In this document: in pieces, positions 25,858 to 34,530 of the stretch
Layout: each line of letters begins with the position of its first letter
Position numbering within the stretch: the stretch's first letter is position 1
Source of the DNA: Pseudomonas sp. 30_B
Lineage (GTDB): Bacteria > Pseudomonadota > Gammaproteobacteria > Pseudomonadales > Pseudomonadaceae
Reading direction: 5' to 3'
DNA length: 64,000 nt
Assembly (NCBI RefSeq): GCF_017491605.1
Contig: NZ_JAFGYY010000017.1
Coordinates: 62,001 to 126,000, forward strand
Made by a program: the position numbers and the translations under genes
Notes under the pieces: model-generated
Database searches by the model: none
What the model saw: the letters and a program-made list of their open reading frames with translations, nothing else
What the model was told of the DNA's origin: nothing

Positions 25858-26952
25858 ATGAACCTGCAACTTCGCGCCGCCACCGCCGACGATCTGAACG
25901 CCCTGGTCGAGCTGGAAAACCGCTGCTTCGAGTACGACCGCCTGTCGCGTCGCAATTTCCAGTGGATGATCACCCGCGCCAATGCCTCCCTGATCGTGGC
26001 CGAGGCCGACCGTAATCTGCTGGGCTACGTGCTGGTGCTGTTCCACCAGGGCACCTCGCTGGCCCGCCTCTACTCCATCGCCCTCGACGAGCGCGCCCGG
26101 GGCATCGGCCTGGGACAGAAGCTGCTGGACCGCGCCGAAGCGGAGGCGATCGAACACGACTGCGCCTACATGCGCCTGGAAGTCCGCCCGGACAATCGCG
26201 GCGCGATCATCCTCTACCAGCGCAACGGCTACCGCCCGTTCGCCACGGTGCGCGACTACTACGAGGACCACAGCGAAGCGCTGCGCTTCGAGAAACGCAT
26301 CCGCCAGATCAGCGGCCAGGCGCCCCGGCACGTACCCTTCTACCACCAGACCACCGACTTCACCTGCGGCCCGTCCTGCCTGCTGATGGCCATGGGTGCG
26401 CTGGAGCCCGGGCGTGTGCTGGAGCGCCGCGAAGAACTGCGCCTGTGGCGTGAGGCCACCACCATCTACATGACCACCGGCCACGGCGGCTGCAGCCCGC
26501 AGGGACTGGCCCTGGCCGCATGGCGCCGGGGCTTCCGCGTACAGCTGCAACTGACGGAGGACGGCCCGCTGTTCCTCGATGGCGTGCGCAGCGAGGAAAA
26601 ACGCGAGGTGATGCGCCTGGTGCACGCCGACTTCGCCAATGAGCTTGCACAAAGCGACGTGGAGCAACTGCTGGTCACGCAACTGGACATCGACAGCGCG
26701 CTGGAAGCCGGCGGCCAGCCGCTGGTGCTGATCAGCAGCTACCGCCTGACCCGCTCCAAGGCACCGCACTGGGTGGTGGTCACCGACTGCGACGAGGACT
26801 TCGTCTACCTGCACGACCCGGACGTCGACCACAGCAAGCACCGCGAGCCGCTGGACTGCCAGCACATCCCGGTGAGCCACGGGGAATTCGAACAGATGAG
26901 CCGGTTTGGCCGCAGCAAGTTGCGCGCGGCGGTGGTGCTCTACAAGCGCTGA
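25858..26952 (+). CDS. GNAT acetyltransferase fused to a C39-like peptidase
   Basis: A 364-residue fusion protein. Residues 1-150 are a GNAT N-acetyltransferase with the acetyl-CoA loop ERARGIGLGQKLL and LEVRPDNRGAIILYQRNGY. Residues 155-364 are a papain-like C39-type peptidase domain with the catalytic Cys in TDFTCGPSCLLMAM (Cys170), the His in APHWVVVTDCDEDFVYLHDPD (His304) and a following Asp. No transporter domain is present, unlike bacteriocin C39 exporters. It is divergent from the RLAN ATP-grasp ligase with 153 bp between them, suggesting joint control. The likely role is making, acetylating or trimming a small peptide or peptide tag; this is inference from family context. Confidence 0.88.
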   Translation: MNLQLRAATADDLNALVELENRCFEYDRLSRRNFQWMITRANASLIVAEADRNLLGYVLVLFHQGTSLARLYSIALDERARGIGLGQKLLDRAEAEAIEHDCAYMRLEVRPDNRGAIILYQRNGYRPFATVRDYYEDHSEALRFEKRIRQISGQAPRHVPFYHQTTDFTCGPSCLLMAMGALEPGRVLERREELRLWREATTIYMTTGHGGCSPQGLALAAWRRGFRVQLQLTEDGPLFLDGVRSEEKREVMRLVHADFANELAQSDVEQLLVTQLDIDSALEAGGQPLVLISSYRLTRSKAPHWVVVTDCDEDFVYLHDPDVDHSKHREPLDCQHIPVSHGEFEQMSRFGRSKLRAAVVLYKR

Positions 26953-26967
26953 TGCACGTTTGCTCTA

Positions 26968-27272
26968 CGTAGGAGCAACTGTCTTCTAGGCTCCCGCGTT
27001 CGCGGGAGTGACGATGTCATGCACCGTGCTCCGCAATCGTCTTCCCCGCGAACGCGGGACGCGGCTCCATCGCGAACAGCGCTTGCGCTGGCCCGAAGGG
27101 GAATCATCCAAAAACAATGTAGGAGCGGACTCCGTGCAGTGCGGTTCGCGAGCAAGCTCGCTCCTACGAAAAGCGCACCGGCACCTGCCGTACGTATAGG
27201 AGCGAGCTTGCTCGCGAACGAACCTGGCTGCCGCGCTGATCGCGGACGGAGTCCGCTCTTGCGAAAGCTTCA
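26968..27272. repeat. REP cluster of three types
   Basis: Fills the gap after the GNAT-C39 gene. It has a CCCGCGTTCGCGGG unit and its partial inverse (26993-27053), a GTAGGAGCGGACTCCGT half joined to a GTTCGCGAGCAAGCTCGC half (27119-27168, a hybrid doublet), then another REP arm at 27198 and a GCGGACGGAGTCCGC arm ending near 27260. Confidence 0.75.
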
Positions 27273-27284
27273 TATCCCGGAACG

Positions 27285-27307
27285 AAAAAGGCGCCCGCAG
27301 GCGCCCT
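27285..27307 (-). terminator. Terminator of the AhpD-family gene
   Basis: On the minus strand GGGCGCC, a TGCG loop and GGCGCC are followed by TTTTT. It lies 18 bp past the stop. Confidence 0.85.
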
Positions 27308-27324
27308 CTTCCATCAGCCCTGGC

Positions 27325-27759
27325 TCAGGGCACCAGCGCCATCCCCACGCCAAAGCGGTTCCAGGCATTGATGGTGGCGATCGCCAGGGTCAGGTTGACG
27401 ATCTCCGCCTCGCTGAAATGCTCGCGCAGGGCTTCGAACTGATCCTGCGGCGCATGCTTCTCGGCCAGCAGGGTCAGGCTTTCCGTCCAGGCCAGCGCGG
27501 CGCGCTCGCGGTCGGTGAAGAAGCGGGTCTCGCGCCAGGCGCTCAGGGTCTGCAGGCGTGCCTCGGTCTCGCCGGCCTTGCGCGCATCATTGGCATGCAT
27601 GTTCATGCAATAGGCACAGCCGTTGAGTTGCGACGCGCGCAGGCGCACCAGTTCCAGCAGCGGGAGCTCCAGGCCGGACTTCTCCAGGGCCTGTTCCAGG
27701 CCGAGCATGGCCTTGTAGGCGTCGGGGGATTTCTTCGGCCAATCGATGCGTGCGCTCAT
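27325..27759 (-). CDS. Carboxymuconolactone decarboxylase / AhpD-like protein
   Basis: A 144-residue all-helical protein of the CMD/AhpD superfamily. The redox motif is NGCAYCMNMHANDARKAG, with Cys-x2-Cys and a His three residues after the second Cys, as in alkylhydroperoxidase AhpD-core proteins. It is likely cytoplasmic and may act as a peroxidase or redox partner. The ATG at 27759 has GGAGA upstream. It stands alone between repeats and is upstream of its own terminator. The true decarboxylase PcaC function is unlikely because the AhpD Cys pair is retained. Confidence 0.85.
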   Translation of the reverse strand: MSARIDWPKKSPDAYKAMLGLEQALEKSGLELPLLELVRLRASQLNGCAYCMNMHANDARKAGETEARLQTLSAWRETRFFTDRERAALAWTESLTLLAEKHAPQDQFEALREHFSEAEIVNLTLAIATINAWNRFGVGMALVP

Positions 27760-27883
27760 GATCTTCTCCAGTAGGTCCGCGGGCTGCGGGAATGGCGCTA
27801 CGTTAGCGCCACCGGCCGGCACTTCGAATAGCCAATTCCCGGCAATACCGGCAGACCAATGGGGCCAATCGCCCCGCAGGCTT

Positions 27884-27930
27884 GTAGGAGCGCGCCATGC
27901 GCGCGATTCGCGGGCATGGCCCGCTCCTAC
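27884..27930. repeat. REP hairpin of the CGCGCCATGCGCG type
   Basis: A single 47-bp palindromic unit from GTAGGAGCGCGCC to its complement. A near-identical copy is at 58924. Confidence 0.85.
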
Positions 27931-27944
27931 CGCAGGGCACAGAT

Positions 27945-28382
27945 TCAGCGATCGATCCGCGTCGACAGGATGATCGACGACATGGTCCGCTCCACCCCGT
28001 CCAGCGCGCCAATGCGGTCCAGCACCGCGTCGAGGTCACGGATGGACAGCGCCTCGACGATCACGATCATGTCGAAGTTGCCGCTCACCGAATGCAGGGT
28101 CTTCACCTCGGCGATCTTCTCCAGCGCCTGCGCCACCTGGTGCGACAACTTCGGCAGCGCCGTCACCAGCACATGGGCGCGCACCAGGGACTGCGCGTAG
28201 CTGTCCGACACCTTGATCGAATAGCCGCTGATGATGCCCTGCTGCTCCAGCCGTTCGATCCGGCTCTGCACCGTGGAACGCGACACGCCCAGCTTGCGCG
28301 CCAGCTCGGAAATCGACTCGCGGGCATTGGCGCGCAGCAGGTTCAGCAGCATGGCATCCGCATTTTTCGTTATTTTGTTCAT
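27945..28382 (-). CDS. Lrp/AsnC-family regulator
   Basis: A 145-residue feast/famine regulator. The N-terminal HTH reads SISELARKLGVSRSTVQSRIERLEQQG, followed by the RAM ligand-binding domain with FDMIVIVEA and SIRDLDAVLDRIGALDGVERTMS. It is divergent from davBA, so it is the likely lysine- or 5-aminovalerate-responsive regulator of that operon, by position. The ATG at 28382 is chosen over a TTG four codons earlier. Confidence 0.92.
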   Translation of the reverse strand: MNKITKNADAMLLNLLRANARESISELARKLGVSRSTVQSRIERLEQQGIISGYSIKVSDSYAQSLVRAHVLVTALPKLSHQVAQALEKIAEVKTLHSVSGNFDMIVIVEALSIRDLDAVLDRIGALDGVERTMSSIILSTRIDR

Positions 28383-28392
28383 TAGACCTATC

Positions 28393-28427
28393 AATCTGCG
28401 TTAAAGCTTTTGCTCATTTTGCAGATT
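28393..28427. promoter_or_regulatory. Inverted repeat in the Lrp / davB divergent promoter
   Basis: AATCTGC (28393-28399) and GCAGATT (28421-28427) are exact complements separated by 21 bp of A/T-rich DNA. The position just upstream of the Lrp-type gene and about 170 bp before davB suits an Lrp-family operator. Confidence 0.5.
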
Positions 28428-28597
28428 TACGGATTCATTTCAACGACTCCCTTTGTAATAGTGGGCGCCAAGGCGAGCCCACACGGCTCGCCATTTCTTT
28501 GCCCGCGCGCCATCCATCGACTGGCCTCTGCGGGCCGCGAAAAGCCTTGCCAAGCTGGTTGATCAAAACCGGCACGCCGAACAAACGGGAGCCTCCA

Positions 28598-30280
28598 ATG
28601 CACAAGAACCGCCACCCCCACACCCCCGGCAAGAAGCCGGTAACCATTTTCGGCCCGGACTTCCCCTTCGCCTTCGACGACTGGATCGAGCACCCCGCCG
28701 GACTGGGCAGCATCCCCGCCGACAAGCACGGCCAGGAAGTGGCCATCGTCGGCGCCGGCATTTCCGGCCTGGTGGCGGCCTATGAGCTGATGAAGATGGG
28801 CTTGAAGCCCGTGGTCTACGAAGCCTCGAAGATGGGCGGCCGCCTGCGTTCGGAGACCTTCGAAGGCGCCGACGGCATCATCGCCGAGCTGGGCGGCATG
28901 CGCTTCCCGGTGTCCAGCACCGCCTTCTACCACTACGTCGACAAACTCGGCCTGGAAACCAAGCCCTTCCCCAACCCGCTGACGCCCGCCTCCGGCAGCA
29001 CCGTGGTCGACCTGGAAGGCACCAGTCACTACGCCGAGAAGATCGACGACCTGCCGGAAATCTTCCGCGAAGTCGCCCAGGCCTGGGCCGACGCCCTGGA
29101 AGACGGCGCACGCTTCTCCGAGATCCAGGACGCCATCCGCGAGCGCGACACCGTCAAACTGAAGGCCCTGTGGGACGAACTGGTGCCCAAGTGGGACGAC
29201 CGCACCTTCTACGACTTCGTCGCCACCTCGAAAGCCTTCTCGCGCCTCTCCTACCGTCACCGCGAAATCTTCGGCCAGGTCGGCTTCGGCACCGGCGGCT
29301 GGGATTCCGACTTCCCCAACTCCATGCTGGAAATCTTCCGCGTGGTGATGACCAACTGCGACGACCACCAGCACCTGGTGGTCGGCGGCGTCGAGCAGGT
29401 GCCGCGCGGCATCTGGAGCCACGTGCCGGAGAAGTGCGCGCACTGGCCGGCCGGCACCTCCCTGGCCTCGCTGCACAATGGCGCGCCGCGTCCGGGCGTG
29501 AAGAAGATCGCCCGCGCCGCGGACGGCACCTTCGCCGTCACCGACTACTGGGGCGACACCCGCCACTACGCGGCCGTCCTGGCAACCTGCCAGACCTGGC
29601 TGCTGACCACCCAGATCGAGTGCGAGGAAGCGCTGTTCTCGCAGAAGATGTGGATGGCCCTGGACCGCACCCGCTACATGCAGTCGTCGAAGACCTTCGT
29701 GATGGTCGACCGCCCGTTCTGGAAGGACAAGGACCCGGAAACCGGCCGCGACGTGATGAGCATGACCCTCACCGACCGCCTCACCCGCGGCACCTACCTG
29801 TTCGACAACGGCGACGACAAGCCGGGCGTTATCTGCCTGTCCTACTCCTGGATGAGCGACGCCATGAAGATGCTGCCGCACCCGGTGGAGAAGCGCGTGC
29901 AACTGGCTCTGGATGCGCTGAAGAAGGTCTACCCGAAGGTCGACATCGCCAGCCACGTCATCGGCAACCCGATCACAGTTTCCTGGGAGGCCGACCCGCA
30001 CTTCCTCGGCGCCTTCAAGGGCGCGCTGCCGGGCCACTACCGCTACAACCAGCGCATGTACGCGCACTTCATGCAGGACGAAATGCCCGCCGAGCAGCGC
30101 GGCATCTTCATCGCCGGTGACGACGTGTCCTGGACCCCGGCCTGGGTGGAAGGCGCGGTGCAGACCTCGCTGAACGCCGTGTGGGGCATCATGAAGCACT
30201 TCGGCGGCGCTACCCATCCGGAGAACCCCGGCCCGGGCGACCGCTTCGCCGAACTCGGCCCAATGGAACTGCCGGACTGA
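28598..30280 (+). CDS. davB: L-lysine 2-monooxygenase
   Basis: FAD-dependent enzyme turning L-lysine, with oxygen, into 5-aminopentanamide, CO2 and water: the first step of the 5-aminovalerate pathway. The 560 residues closely follow P. putida DavB. They include TIFGPDFPFAFDDW near the N-terminus, the dinucleotide-binding VAIVGAGISGLVAAYELM (residues 48-65), LGGMRFPVSSTAFYHYVDK and the C-terminal FAD motif GIFIAGDDVSWTPAWVEGA. It is also related to tryptophan 2-monooxygenase IaaM, but resemblance to DavB runs the whole length. The ribosome site CGGGAG is 7 bp upstream. davA follows after 101 bp. Confidence 0.95.
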   Translation: MHKNRHPHTPGKKPVTIFGPDFPFAFDDWIEHPAGLGSIPADKHGQEVAIVGAGISGLVAAYELMKMGLKPVVYEASKMGGRLRSETFEGADGIIAELGGMRFPVSSTAFYHYVDKLGLETKPFPNPLTPASGSTVVDLEGTSHYAEKIDDLPEIFREVAQAWADALEDGARFSEIQDAIRERDTVKLKALWDELVPKWDDRTFYDFVATSKAFSRLSYRHREIFGQVGFGTGGWDSDFPNSMLEIFRVVMTNCDDHQHLVVGGVEQVPRGIWSHVPEKCAHWPAGTSLASLHNGAPRPGVKKIARAADGTFAVTDYWGDTRHYAAVLATCQTWLLTTQIECEEALFSQKMWMALDRTRYMQSSKTFVMVDRPFWKDKDPETGRDVMSMTLTDRLTRGTYLFDNGDDKPGVICLSYSWMSDAMKMLPHPVEKRVQLALDALKKVYPKVDIASHVIGNPITVSWEADPHFLGAFKGALPGHYRYNQRMYAHFMQDEMPAEQRGIFIAGDDVSWTPAWVEGAVQTSLNAVWGIMKHFGGATHPENPGPGDRFAELGPMELPD

Positions 30281-30381
30281 TCCCCGCCACTCCCCTGCAT
30301 TGACTGAACAGCGGCTCGCGCAGGGCCGGGATCGGGTGCACACTGCCTGACCCGGCCCTGCACGTTTGAAGGAGACCCCCC

Positions 30382-31170
30382 ATGTACCTGGCCCTATACC
30401 AGTGCCAACCCGGCCCCGACGACGTCGCCGGCAACCTGCGCCGCCTCGAACAGGCCGCCCGGCAGGCGGTGCAGAGCGGCGCGGACCTGCTGGTCCTGCC
30501 GGAAATGTTCCTCAGCGGCTACAACATCGGCGCCCAGCGCGTCGCCGAACTGGCCGAAGCCAGCGACGGCCCCTCGGCCGCACGCATCGCCGAGGTCGCC
30601 CGTCAGCACAATATCGGCATTCTCTACGGCTACCCCGAACGTGACGCCGGCGGTGCCATCTTCAACAGCGTGCAGCTGATCGACCGCCAGGGCGAACGCC
30701 GCGCCAACTACCGCAAGACCCACCTCTACGGCGACCTCGACCGCACCCAGTTCAGCGCCTCCGACACCCCGCCGACGATCTTCGAACTGGACGGCTGGAA
30801 GATCGGCCTGCTGATCTGCTTCGACGTGGAATTCCCCGAAAACGTACGCAGCCTGGCGATGGCCGGAGCCGACCTGGTGCTGGTGCCCACCGCCAACATG
30901 CGCCCCTACGAATTCGTCGCTCAGGTGCTGGTGCCCACCCGCGCCTACGAGAACCAGGTATTCCTCGCCTACGCCAACTACGCAGGCCCTGAAGGCGAAC
31001 TGGAATACTGCGGCCTGAGCTGCATCGTTGCGCCGGATGGCCAGGTGATGACCCAGGCCAAGCACGGCGAAGAACTGCTGGTGGCCGAACTGGACCCGCA
31101 GCGCATCGCCATGGCGCGCGAGGGGTACAGCTATGTGCACCTGCGGCGGCCGGTGCTGTATCGCAGCTGA
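30382..31170 (+). CDS. davA: 5-aminopentanamidase
   Basis: Nitrilase-superfamily amidase of 262 residues converting 5-aminopentanamide to 5-aminovalerate and ammonia, the step after DavB. The catalytic triad motifs are visible: Glu in LVLPEMFLSGYNIG, Lys in NYRKTHLYGD, and Cys in IGLLICFDVEFPENVR. The start ATG at 30382 follows AAGGAG. A strong terminator closes the unit, so davBA is a two-gene operon. The genes for 5-aminovalerate to glutarate (davT, davD) are not in the window. Confidence 0.94.
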   Translation: MYLALYQCQPGPDDVAGNLRRLEQAARQAVQSGADLLVLPEMFLSGYNIGAQRVAELAEASDGPSAARIAEVARQHNIGILYGYPERDAGGAIFNSVQLIDRQGERRANYRKTHLYGDLDRTQFSASDTPPTIFELDGWKIGLLICFDVEFPENVRSLAMAGADLVLVPTANMRPYEFVAQVLVPTRAYENQVFLAYANYAGPEGELEYCGLSCIVAPDGQVMTQAKHGEELLVAELDPQRIAMAREGYSYVHLRRPVLYRS

Positions 31171-31172
31171 AG

Positions 31173-31201
31173 AAAAGCCCGGCGCAATGCCGGGCTTTTT
31201 T
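31173..31201 (+). terminator. Terminator after davA
   Basis: AAAAGCCCGGC, a GCAAT loop and GCCGGGCTTTTTT, starting right after the stop codon. Confidence 0.92.
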
Positions 31202-31235
31202 GTGCGTAATCCGCGCGGGCTATAGCGTACTCGCG

Positions 31236-31383
31236 TAGGAGAGACGGGGCGCCTAGACCTTGTCCGCGAAGTCCCGCCTCCAGTACCGAAACCGCAGGAT
31301 TTTGTACCCGATCACCGCGTGAACCGCGTACGCCGGAAACTCCCTGCGCTCTGAAAGATTCGCGGACAAGGTCCGCTCCTACG
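31236..31383. repeat. REP doublet of the GGACAAGGTCCGC type, interrupted
   Basis: Left arm GTAGGAGAGACG...CCTTGTCCGCGAA (31236-31271) and right arm TTCGCGGACAAGGTCCGCTCC (31360-31381) face each other across about 90 bp. The left arm carries an extra GACGGGGCGCCTA segment. Confidence 0.65.
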
Positions 31384-31480
31384 AAGAGCAGAATCCCCTC
31401 CGGCCTTGGCTCTTTAAGACTTCCAGCAAAGTATCCGCACGCACCGGAACGCCCCTTCAGGAGGCCGAGTGGAATCGGAG

Positions 31481-31663
31481 TTTCAGGGGTTGAGCGGCAT
31501 GGATGCCGCGAGAGCGTCGTCGGGCCAGGGATGGCCCGTCGACGCGTGCCCCTGAAACTTCGATGGAGCGAGGGCAGTCCCGCGAAGCGGGACCCGGATG
31601 ATGGGGCAAGACCTTTTGGTTCCTTTTGTGTCGTTTGACAAAAGGGACTCGCCCGAGGGGGCG
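31481..31663. other. Highly structured intergenic element (multi-hairpin)
   Basis: An outer stem TTTCAGGGG (31481-31489) / CCCCTGAAA (31549-31557) encloses two hairpins. These are GCGGCAT-GG-ATGCCGC (31494-31509) and GCGTCG-T-CGGGCCA with its complement (31514-31545), giving a three-way junction. Three more hairpins follow: GTCCCGC-GAA-GCGGGAC (31577-31593), CCTTTTGT/ACAAAAGG (31622-31645) and CGCCC-GAGG-GGGCG (31650-31663). Reading frames across it are low-quality and unlikely to be genes. It may be a structured RNA or a repeat family; similar sequences recur in Pseudomonas genomes as far as I recall. Confidence 0.6.
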
Positions 31664-31770
31664 AAACAAAATCTCTCAGCACACGCCGAAGCGGCGCAGA
31701 AACACCCAACCCAAAAGCCCAAAGCATCGCGGACAAAGTCCGCTCCTACGACAGCCGCCCCCTACAATGA

Positions 31771-31796
31771 ACAACGGCGCCCGCAGGCGCCGTTGT
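31771..31796 (-). terminator. Hairpin downstream of fusA2
   Basis: ACAACGGCGCC and GGCGCCGTTGT around CGCA, 15 bp past the fusA2 stop. The T tract is poor. A REP remnant (GCGGACAAAGTCCGCTCCTAC) lies just outside, at 31729-31749. Confidence 0.7.
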
Positions 31797-31811
31797 CAGT
31801 TCAGGGAAACA

Positions 31812-33920
31812 TCACCCATTGGCCTTCTTGATGATCGCCTCGGCGATATTCGCCGGCGCCTCGGCGTACTTGGTGAACTCCATCGAATAGCTCGCCCGCC
31901 CCTGGGACATGGATCGAACGTCCGTGGCATAGCCGAACATCTCGCCCAGCGGCACTTCCGCGCGGATCACCTTGCCCGCTGGGGTGTCTTCCATGCCCTG
32001 GATCAGCCCGCGCCGGCGGTTCAAGTCGCCCATCACGTCGCCCATGTAATCCTCCGGCGTCACCACCTCGACCTTCATCACCGGCTCCAGCAGCACCGCG
32101 CCGCCCTTCTGCGAGAGCTGCTTGGTGGCCATGGAAGCGGCGATCTTGAACGCCATCTCGCTGGAGTCCACGTCATGGTAGGAGCCGTCGAACACCGAGG
32201 CCTTCAGGCCGATCAGCGGGTAGCCGGCGAGCACGCCATTCTGCATCTGTTCCTCGATGCCTTTCTGGATCGCCGGGATGAACTCGCGAGGGATCACGCC
32301 GCCCACCACCTCGTTGACGAACTCCAGGCCGTCCTTGCCTTCCTCGCCCGGCTCGAAGCGAATCCAGCAGTGGCCGAACTGGCCGCGCCCACCGGACTGG
32401 CGGACGAACTTGCCCTCGATCTCGCACTTCTTGCGGATCGCCTCGCGGTAGGCCACCTGCGGCTTGCCGATGTTGGCCTCGACGTTGAACTCGCGGCGCA
32501 TGCGGTCGACGATGATGTCCAGGTGCAGCTCGCCCATGCCGGAAATGATGGTCTGCCCGGTTTCCTCGTCGGTCTTCACGCGGAACGAGGGGTCTTCCTG
32601 GGCCAGCTTGGACAGGGCGATGCCCATCTTCTCCTGGTCGGCCTTGGTCTTGGGCTCCACGGCCACCGAGATCACCGGATCGGGGAAGTCCATGCGTTCG
32701 AGGATGATCGGCTTGTCGATGGCGCACAGGGTGTCGCCGGTGGTGACGTCCTTCATGCCGATCAGCGCGGCGATGTCGCCGGCGCGGCACTCCTTGATCT
32801 CCTCGCGCTGGTTGGCGTGCATCTGCACCATCCGCCCGACGCGCTCCTTCCTGGTCTTCACCGAGTTGAGCACGGCATCACCGCTGCTGAGCACGCCGGA
32901 ATACACGCGGGCGAAGGTCAGTGTGCCGACGAAGGGGTCGGTGGCGATCTTGAAGGCCAGCGCGGAGAACGGCTCGCTGTCGTCGGCGTGGCGCTCCAGG
33001 TGCTTCTCTTCGTCGTCCGGATCGGTGCCGTTGATCGCCGGGATTTCCGACGGCGCCGGCAGGTAGTCGATGACCGCGTCGAGCACCAGCGGCACGCCCT
33101 TGTTCTTGAAGGATGAGCCCAGCACCGCCGGGACGATCTCGTTGGCCAGGGTACGCTGGCGCAGGCCGGCCTTGATCTCCTCGATGGTCAGCTCCTCGCC
33201 TTCGAGGTACTTGTTCATCAGTTCCTCGTTGGCCTCGGCGGCGGCTTCGACCATGTGCGAGCGCCACTCCTCCGCCAGCGCCTGCAGCTCGGCCGGGATC
33301 GGCTCCTCGGTGTAGCTGGTGCCCTGGTCGGCGTCGTTCCAGACGATGGCCTTCATCTTCACCAGGTCGATCTGCCCGGCGAAGTTCTCTTCGGCGCCGA
33401 TGGCCAGCTGGATCGGCACCGGGGTGTGCCCCAGGCGCTGCTTGATCTGATTGACCACGCGCAGGAAGTCGGCGCCCTGGCGGTCCATCTTGTTCACGTA
33501 GGCCAAGCGCGGCACGTGGTACTTGTTGGCCTGGCGCCAGACCGTCTCGGACTGCGGCTCGACGCCATCGGCGCCGCTGAACACCACCACCGCGCCGTCG
33601 AGCACGCGCAGGGAGCGCTCCACCTCGATGGTGAAGTCCACGTGGCCGGGGGTGTCGATGATGTTGAAGCGGTACTTGTGGTCGTACTGCTTGGTGGAGC
33701 CCTGCCAGAACGCCGTGGTGGCCGCAGAGGTGATGGTGATGCCGCGCTCCTGCTCCTGCACCATCCAGTCCATGGTCGCCGCGCCGTCGTGTACCTCGCC
33801 CATCTTGTGGTTCACACCCGTGTAGAAAAGGATGCGCTCGGTGGTCGTGGTCTTGCCGGCGTCGACGTGGGCGACGATGCCGATATTGCGGTAAAGCTCG
33901 ATGGGCGTGGTGCGAGCCAT
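31812..33920 (-). CDS. fusA2: Elongation factor G, second copy
   Basis: Translational GTPase of 702 residues that drives ribosomal translocation and recycling. The G motifs are intact: AHVDAGKTTTTERI (G1), RGITITSAATT (G2), DTPGHVDF (G3) and NKMDRQGADF (G4). Domains II-V follow to the usual EF-G length. It does not lie in a str operon (no rpsL, rpsG or tuf nearby), so it is the additional EF-G2 type, as in P. aeruginosa PA2071, rather than the housekeeping copy. GGAG lies 6 bp before the ATG. Confidence 0.93.
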   Translation of the reverse strand: MARTTPIELYRNIGIVAHVDAGKTTTTERILFYTGVNHKMGEVHDGAATMDWMVQEQERGITITSAATTAFWQGSTKQYDHKYRFNIIDTPGHVDFTIEVERSLRVLDGAVVVFSGADGVEPQSETVWRQANKYHVPRLAYVNKMDRQGADFLRVVNQIKQRLGHTPVPIQLAIGAEENFAGQIDLVKMKAIVWNDADQGTSYTEEPIPAELQALAEEWRSHMVEAAAEANEELMNKYLEGEELTIEEIKAGLRQRTLANEIVPAVLGSSFKNKGVPLVLDAVIDYLPAPSEIPAINGTDPDDEEKHLERHADDSEPFSALAFKIATDPFVGTLTFARVYSGVLSSGDAVLNSVKTRKERVGRMVQMHANQREEIKECRAGDIAALIGMKDVTTGDTLCAIDKPIILERMDFPDPVISVAVEPKTKADQEKMGIALSKLAQEDPSFRVKTDEETGQTIISGMGELHLDIIVDRMRREFNVEANIGKPQVAYREAIRKKCEIEGKFVRQSGGRGQFGHCWIRFEPGEEGKDGLEFVNEVVGGVIPREFIPAIQKGIEEQMQNGVLAGYPLIGLKASVFDGSYHDVDSSEMAFKIAASMATKQLSQKGGAVLLEPVMKVEVVTPEDYMGDVMGDLNRRRGLIQGMEDTPAGKVIRAEVPLGEMFGYATDVRSMSQGRASYSMEFTKYAEAPANIAEAIIKKANG

Positions 33921-34205
33921 GGCGTGCTCCGTATCTGCTGGTTGACTGCCGGGCCTGCAGCTGCGGGTCCGTTGCCTGCGCGGGGACGGCGGAAGGAAGT
34001 GCGGCGTCAGAAATTTCTGCGCACAACAGGCTCAAGGTAGCGCGTCTTCGTGGCAATTCCAGTGACAGGACATGGCGAGCCCGACCGTCCGACCGGCTGC
34101 GTGTATGCGGTGATCAGGATGGCTATTCGCTTCCTCCATGCATGCGGACATCGCCCCGTCGGGACATGCCGGGATCGCCGCGCAGGCCCCGGGGCGAGGC
34201 GTATT

Positions 34206-34440
34206 GAATCAAACACAAATAATCCTTAAATATCATATATTTATTAAGACAATTTAATTCTTTACATAACCATCGTGCGGCCCGCCGCAGTTACCCCGGC
34301 AGCCTCAAGAGCCACTGGCCATGGGCCTTTGCCGCCGTCGAGAGTCACCTGGGAGCGCCACTCTGGATAAAGTTATTTCTCAAGAAAATTAACTCTATAA
34401 AAATCATATAGTTATAAAATCATTAGAGAAATGACTTAAA
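34206..34440. other. A/T-rich islands in the 610-bp gap fusA2 / dsbA-like
   Basis: Two blocks (about 34206-34268 and 34368-34430) are 75-80 % A+T in an otherwise GC-rich chromosome. The first holds an imperfect palindrome around CTTAAATATCATATATTTATT. No reading frame is convincing. Such tracts are typical binding targets of MvaT/MvaU-type silencers and may mark a promoter region or a remnant of foreign DNA. Confidence 0.5.
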
Positions 34441-34530
34441 CAACAGCTCCGCCCTGAAGGCTCGCCACTGGATTCGAACCCCCTTCCGGGTCCATCCTTG
34501 AACCATGCCCATTTGCCGGAGATCGCCACC

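Noticed and set aside
26968..27272. Short frames in the REP cluster after the GNAT-C39 gene
   Set aside because: They translate REP palindromes (repeated SELAREP-type peptides), a known artefact.
31483..31736. Minus-strand hypothetical genes in the 31.5-kb gap
   Set aside because: The frames run through perfect hairpins, lack ribosome sites and have non-protein-like composition; the structured element explains them.
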